A stretch of 41,697 nt of DNA from positions 1 to 41,697 of the forward strand of contig QCLO01000015.1 of NCBI GenBank assembly GCA_003214465.1, given 5' to 3'. Within the stretch, counting starts at the first letter, position 1. Every line of letters starts with the position of its first letter. A program made the position numbers and the translations under genes. The notes beneath the pieces are model-generated. The model saw only the letters and a list, made by a program, of their open reading frames with translations. It did no database searches and was not told where the DNA came from. Origin of the DNA: Acidimicrobiales bacterium AG-414-N20. Lineage in GTDB: Bacteria; Actinomycetota; Acidimicrobiia; Acidimicrobiales; MedAcidi-G1. Below are positions 41,340 to 41,697 of this stretch, piece by piece.

Positions 41340-41697
41340 TTAGCCAACGAGCCCAGCTATTAGAACACCAACTTCTGGTGGACAATCGCTTAAATTCCCA
41401 TCCGCTATACACGGCTGCCCAAGCAGCTGGGCCACTAATTCTGCACCCATTCCACCGAATGCAGGTACAACTGCAATTGGTGGAAGTGTTACAACAGGAA
41501 CAGTTGTAACAGTCTCGGTCGAGTCAGACGGAGGTTGTGTTGTCGTAGTAGTGGTGGGTACTGGCGGTATACCTCCTAACGAAAGGCCTCTTTTTTCATT
41601 TTCAGAAATATGAGATGCTCTAGTTCCCGGTCCATACCAACCATCAGCATCTACACCTAAAACTTCTTGCAACACCACCACATCATTGTTAGGACCC
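41340..41697 (-). CDS. Peptidoglycan-binding domain protein, C-terminal part (5' end outside window)
   Basis: The frame is open to the window edge, so this is the C-terminal part of a longer protein; the GTG at 41681 is probably internal. The visible start (NNDVVVLQEVLGVDADGWYG) has the helix and turn of a PG_binding_1 domain. A Thr/Pro-rich linker (PVPTTTTTTQPPSDS) follows, typical of secreted actinobacterial wall proteins, then a short tail with two cysteines (PCIADG and SDCPPE), which could form a disulfide. The enzymatic domain, if any, is not in view. It lies upstream of the mgtE-like gene, 69 bases away. Confidence 0.6.
   Translation of the reverse strand, partial: GPNNDVVVLQEVLGVDADGWYGPGTRASHISENEKRGLSLGGIPPVPTTTTTTQPPSDSTETVTTVPVVTLPPIAVVPAFGGMGAELVAQLLGQPCIADGNLSDCPPEVGVLIAGLVG

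Noticed and set aside
1-41697. CRISPR arrays, insertion sequences, prophage or integrase genes
   Set aside because: No repeat arrays, transposases, integrases or attachment-site duplications were seen; the content is chromosomal.

Overview
This window is a gene-dense, low-to-moderate GC bacterial chromosome segment with no mobile elements, CRISPR arrays, rRNA or recognisable tRNA genes. The gene set points to Actinobacteriota. It holds the mismatch endonuclease NucS, a UvrD2-type helicase with a C-terminal HRDC domain, a mycothiol S-conjugate amidase (Mca) plus an MshB-like relative, a luciferase-like F420-type oxidoreductase, a positional equivalent of the mycobacterial septation protein SepIVA, and an MprA/MprB/PepD-like trio. 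AT-rich codon use, very short intergenic gaps and an alpha-methylacyl-CoA racemase family gene suggest a streamlined, perhaps aquatic, Acidimicrobiia-like lineage. That placement is inference.

Region 1-17,331 is one long minus-strand block of core genes. Read in the direction of transcription it runs: FakA-like kinase, recG, a GNAT acetyltransferase, rsmD, coaD, a SepIVA-like coiled-coil protein, DUF177, rpmF, plsX, acpP, rnc, an Fpg-fold protein, smc, response regulator, sensor kinase, HtrA protease and rpsP (cut by the window edge). It couples ribosome biogenesis, fatty acid and phospholipid synthesis, CoA synthesis and chromosome organisation. Two departures from the usual order stand out. 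The two-component/HtrA cassette sits where ftsY and ffh usually lie, between smc and rpsP. The Fpg-fold protein has lost nearly every residue needed for base excision.

Region 17,471-28,671 is mixed. It has a degenerate cold-shock-domain protein in front of GTP-dependent PEP carboxykinase, then a minus-strand operon (alpha/beta hydrolase, racemase-family CoA enzyme, PIG-L deacetylase, small membrane protein). After that come an ElaA-type acetyltransferase and UvrD2, exonuclease III and a HAD hydrolase, and the ribosome-associated ABC-F protein EttA.

Region 28,674-34,741 contains cysD-cysN-cysC (sulfate activation) diverging from a tightly coupled operon of cysQ, nucS, a geranylgeranyl-reductase-family flavoprotein and a PAP2 phosphatase. 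It joins sulfate activation and PAP recycling, mismatch correction and probable isoprenoid-lipid processing.

Region 34,752-41,697 holds a small acidic protein, an F420-type oxidoreductase, a 59-codon candidate gene with a possible terminator, Mca and an NfeD-slipin membrane pair. It ends with a duplicated PhoU/TrkA-C regulator paired with a CBS-less MgtE/SLC41-like transporter, and the C-terminal part of a probable peptidoglycan-binding protein. No gene-free stretch exceeds 300 bases. Five convergent gene pairs are separated by only 1-10 bases, and several operon-leading genes look leaderless.
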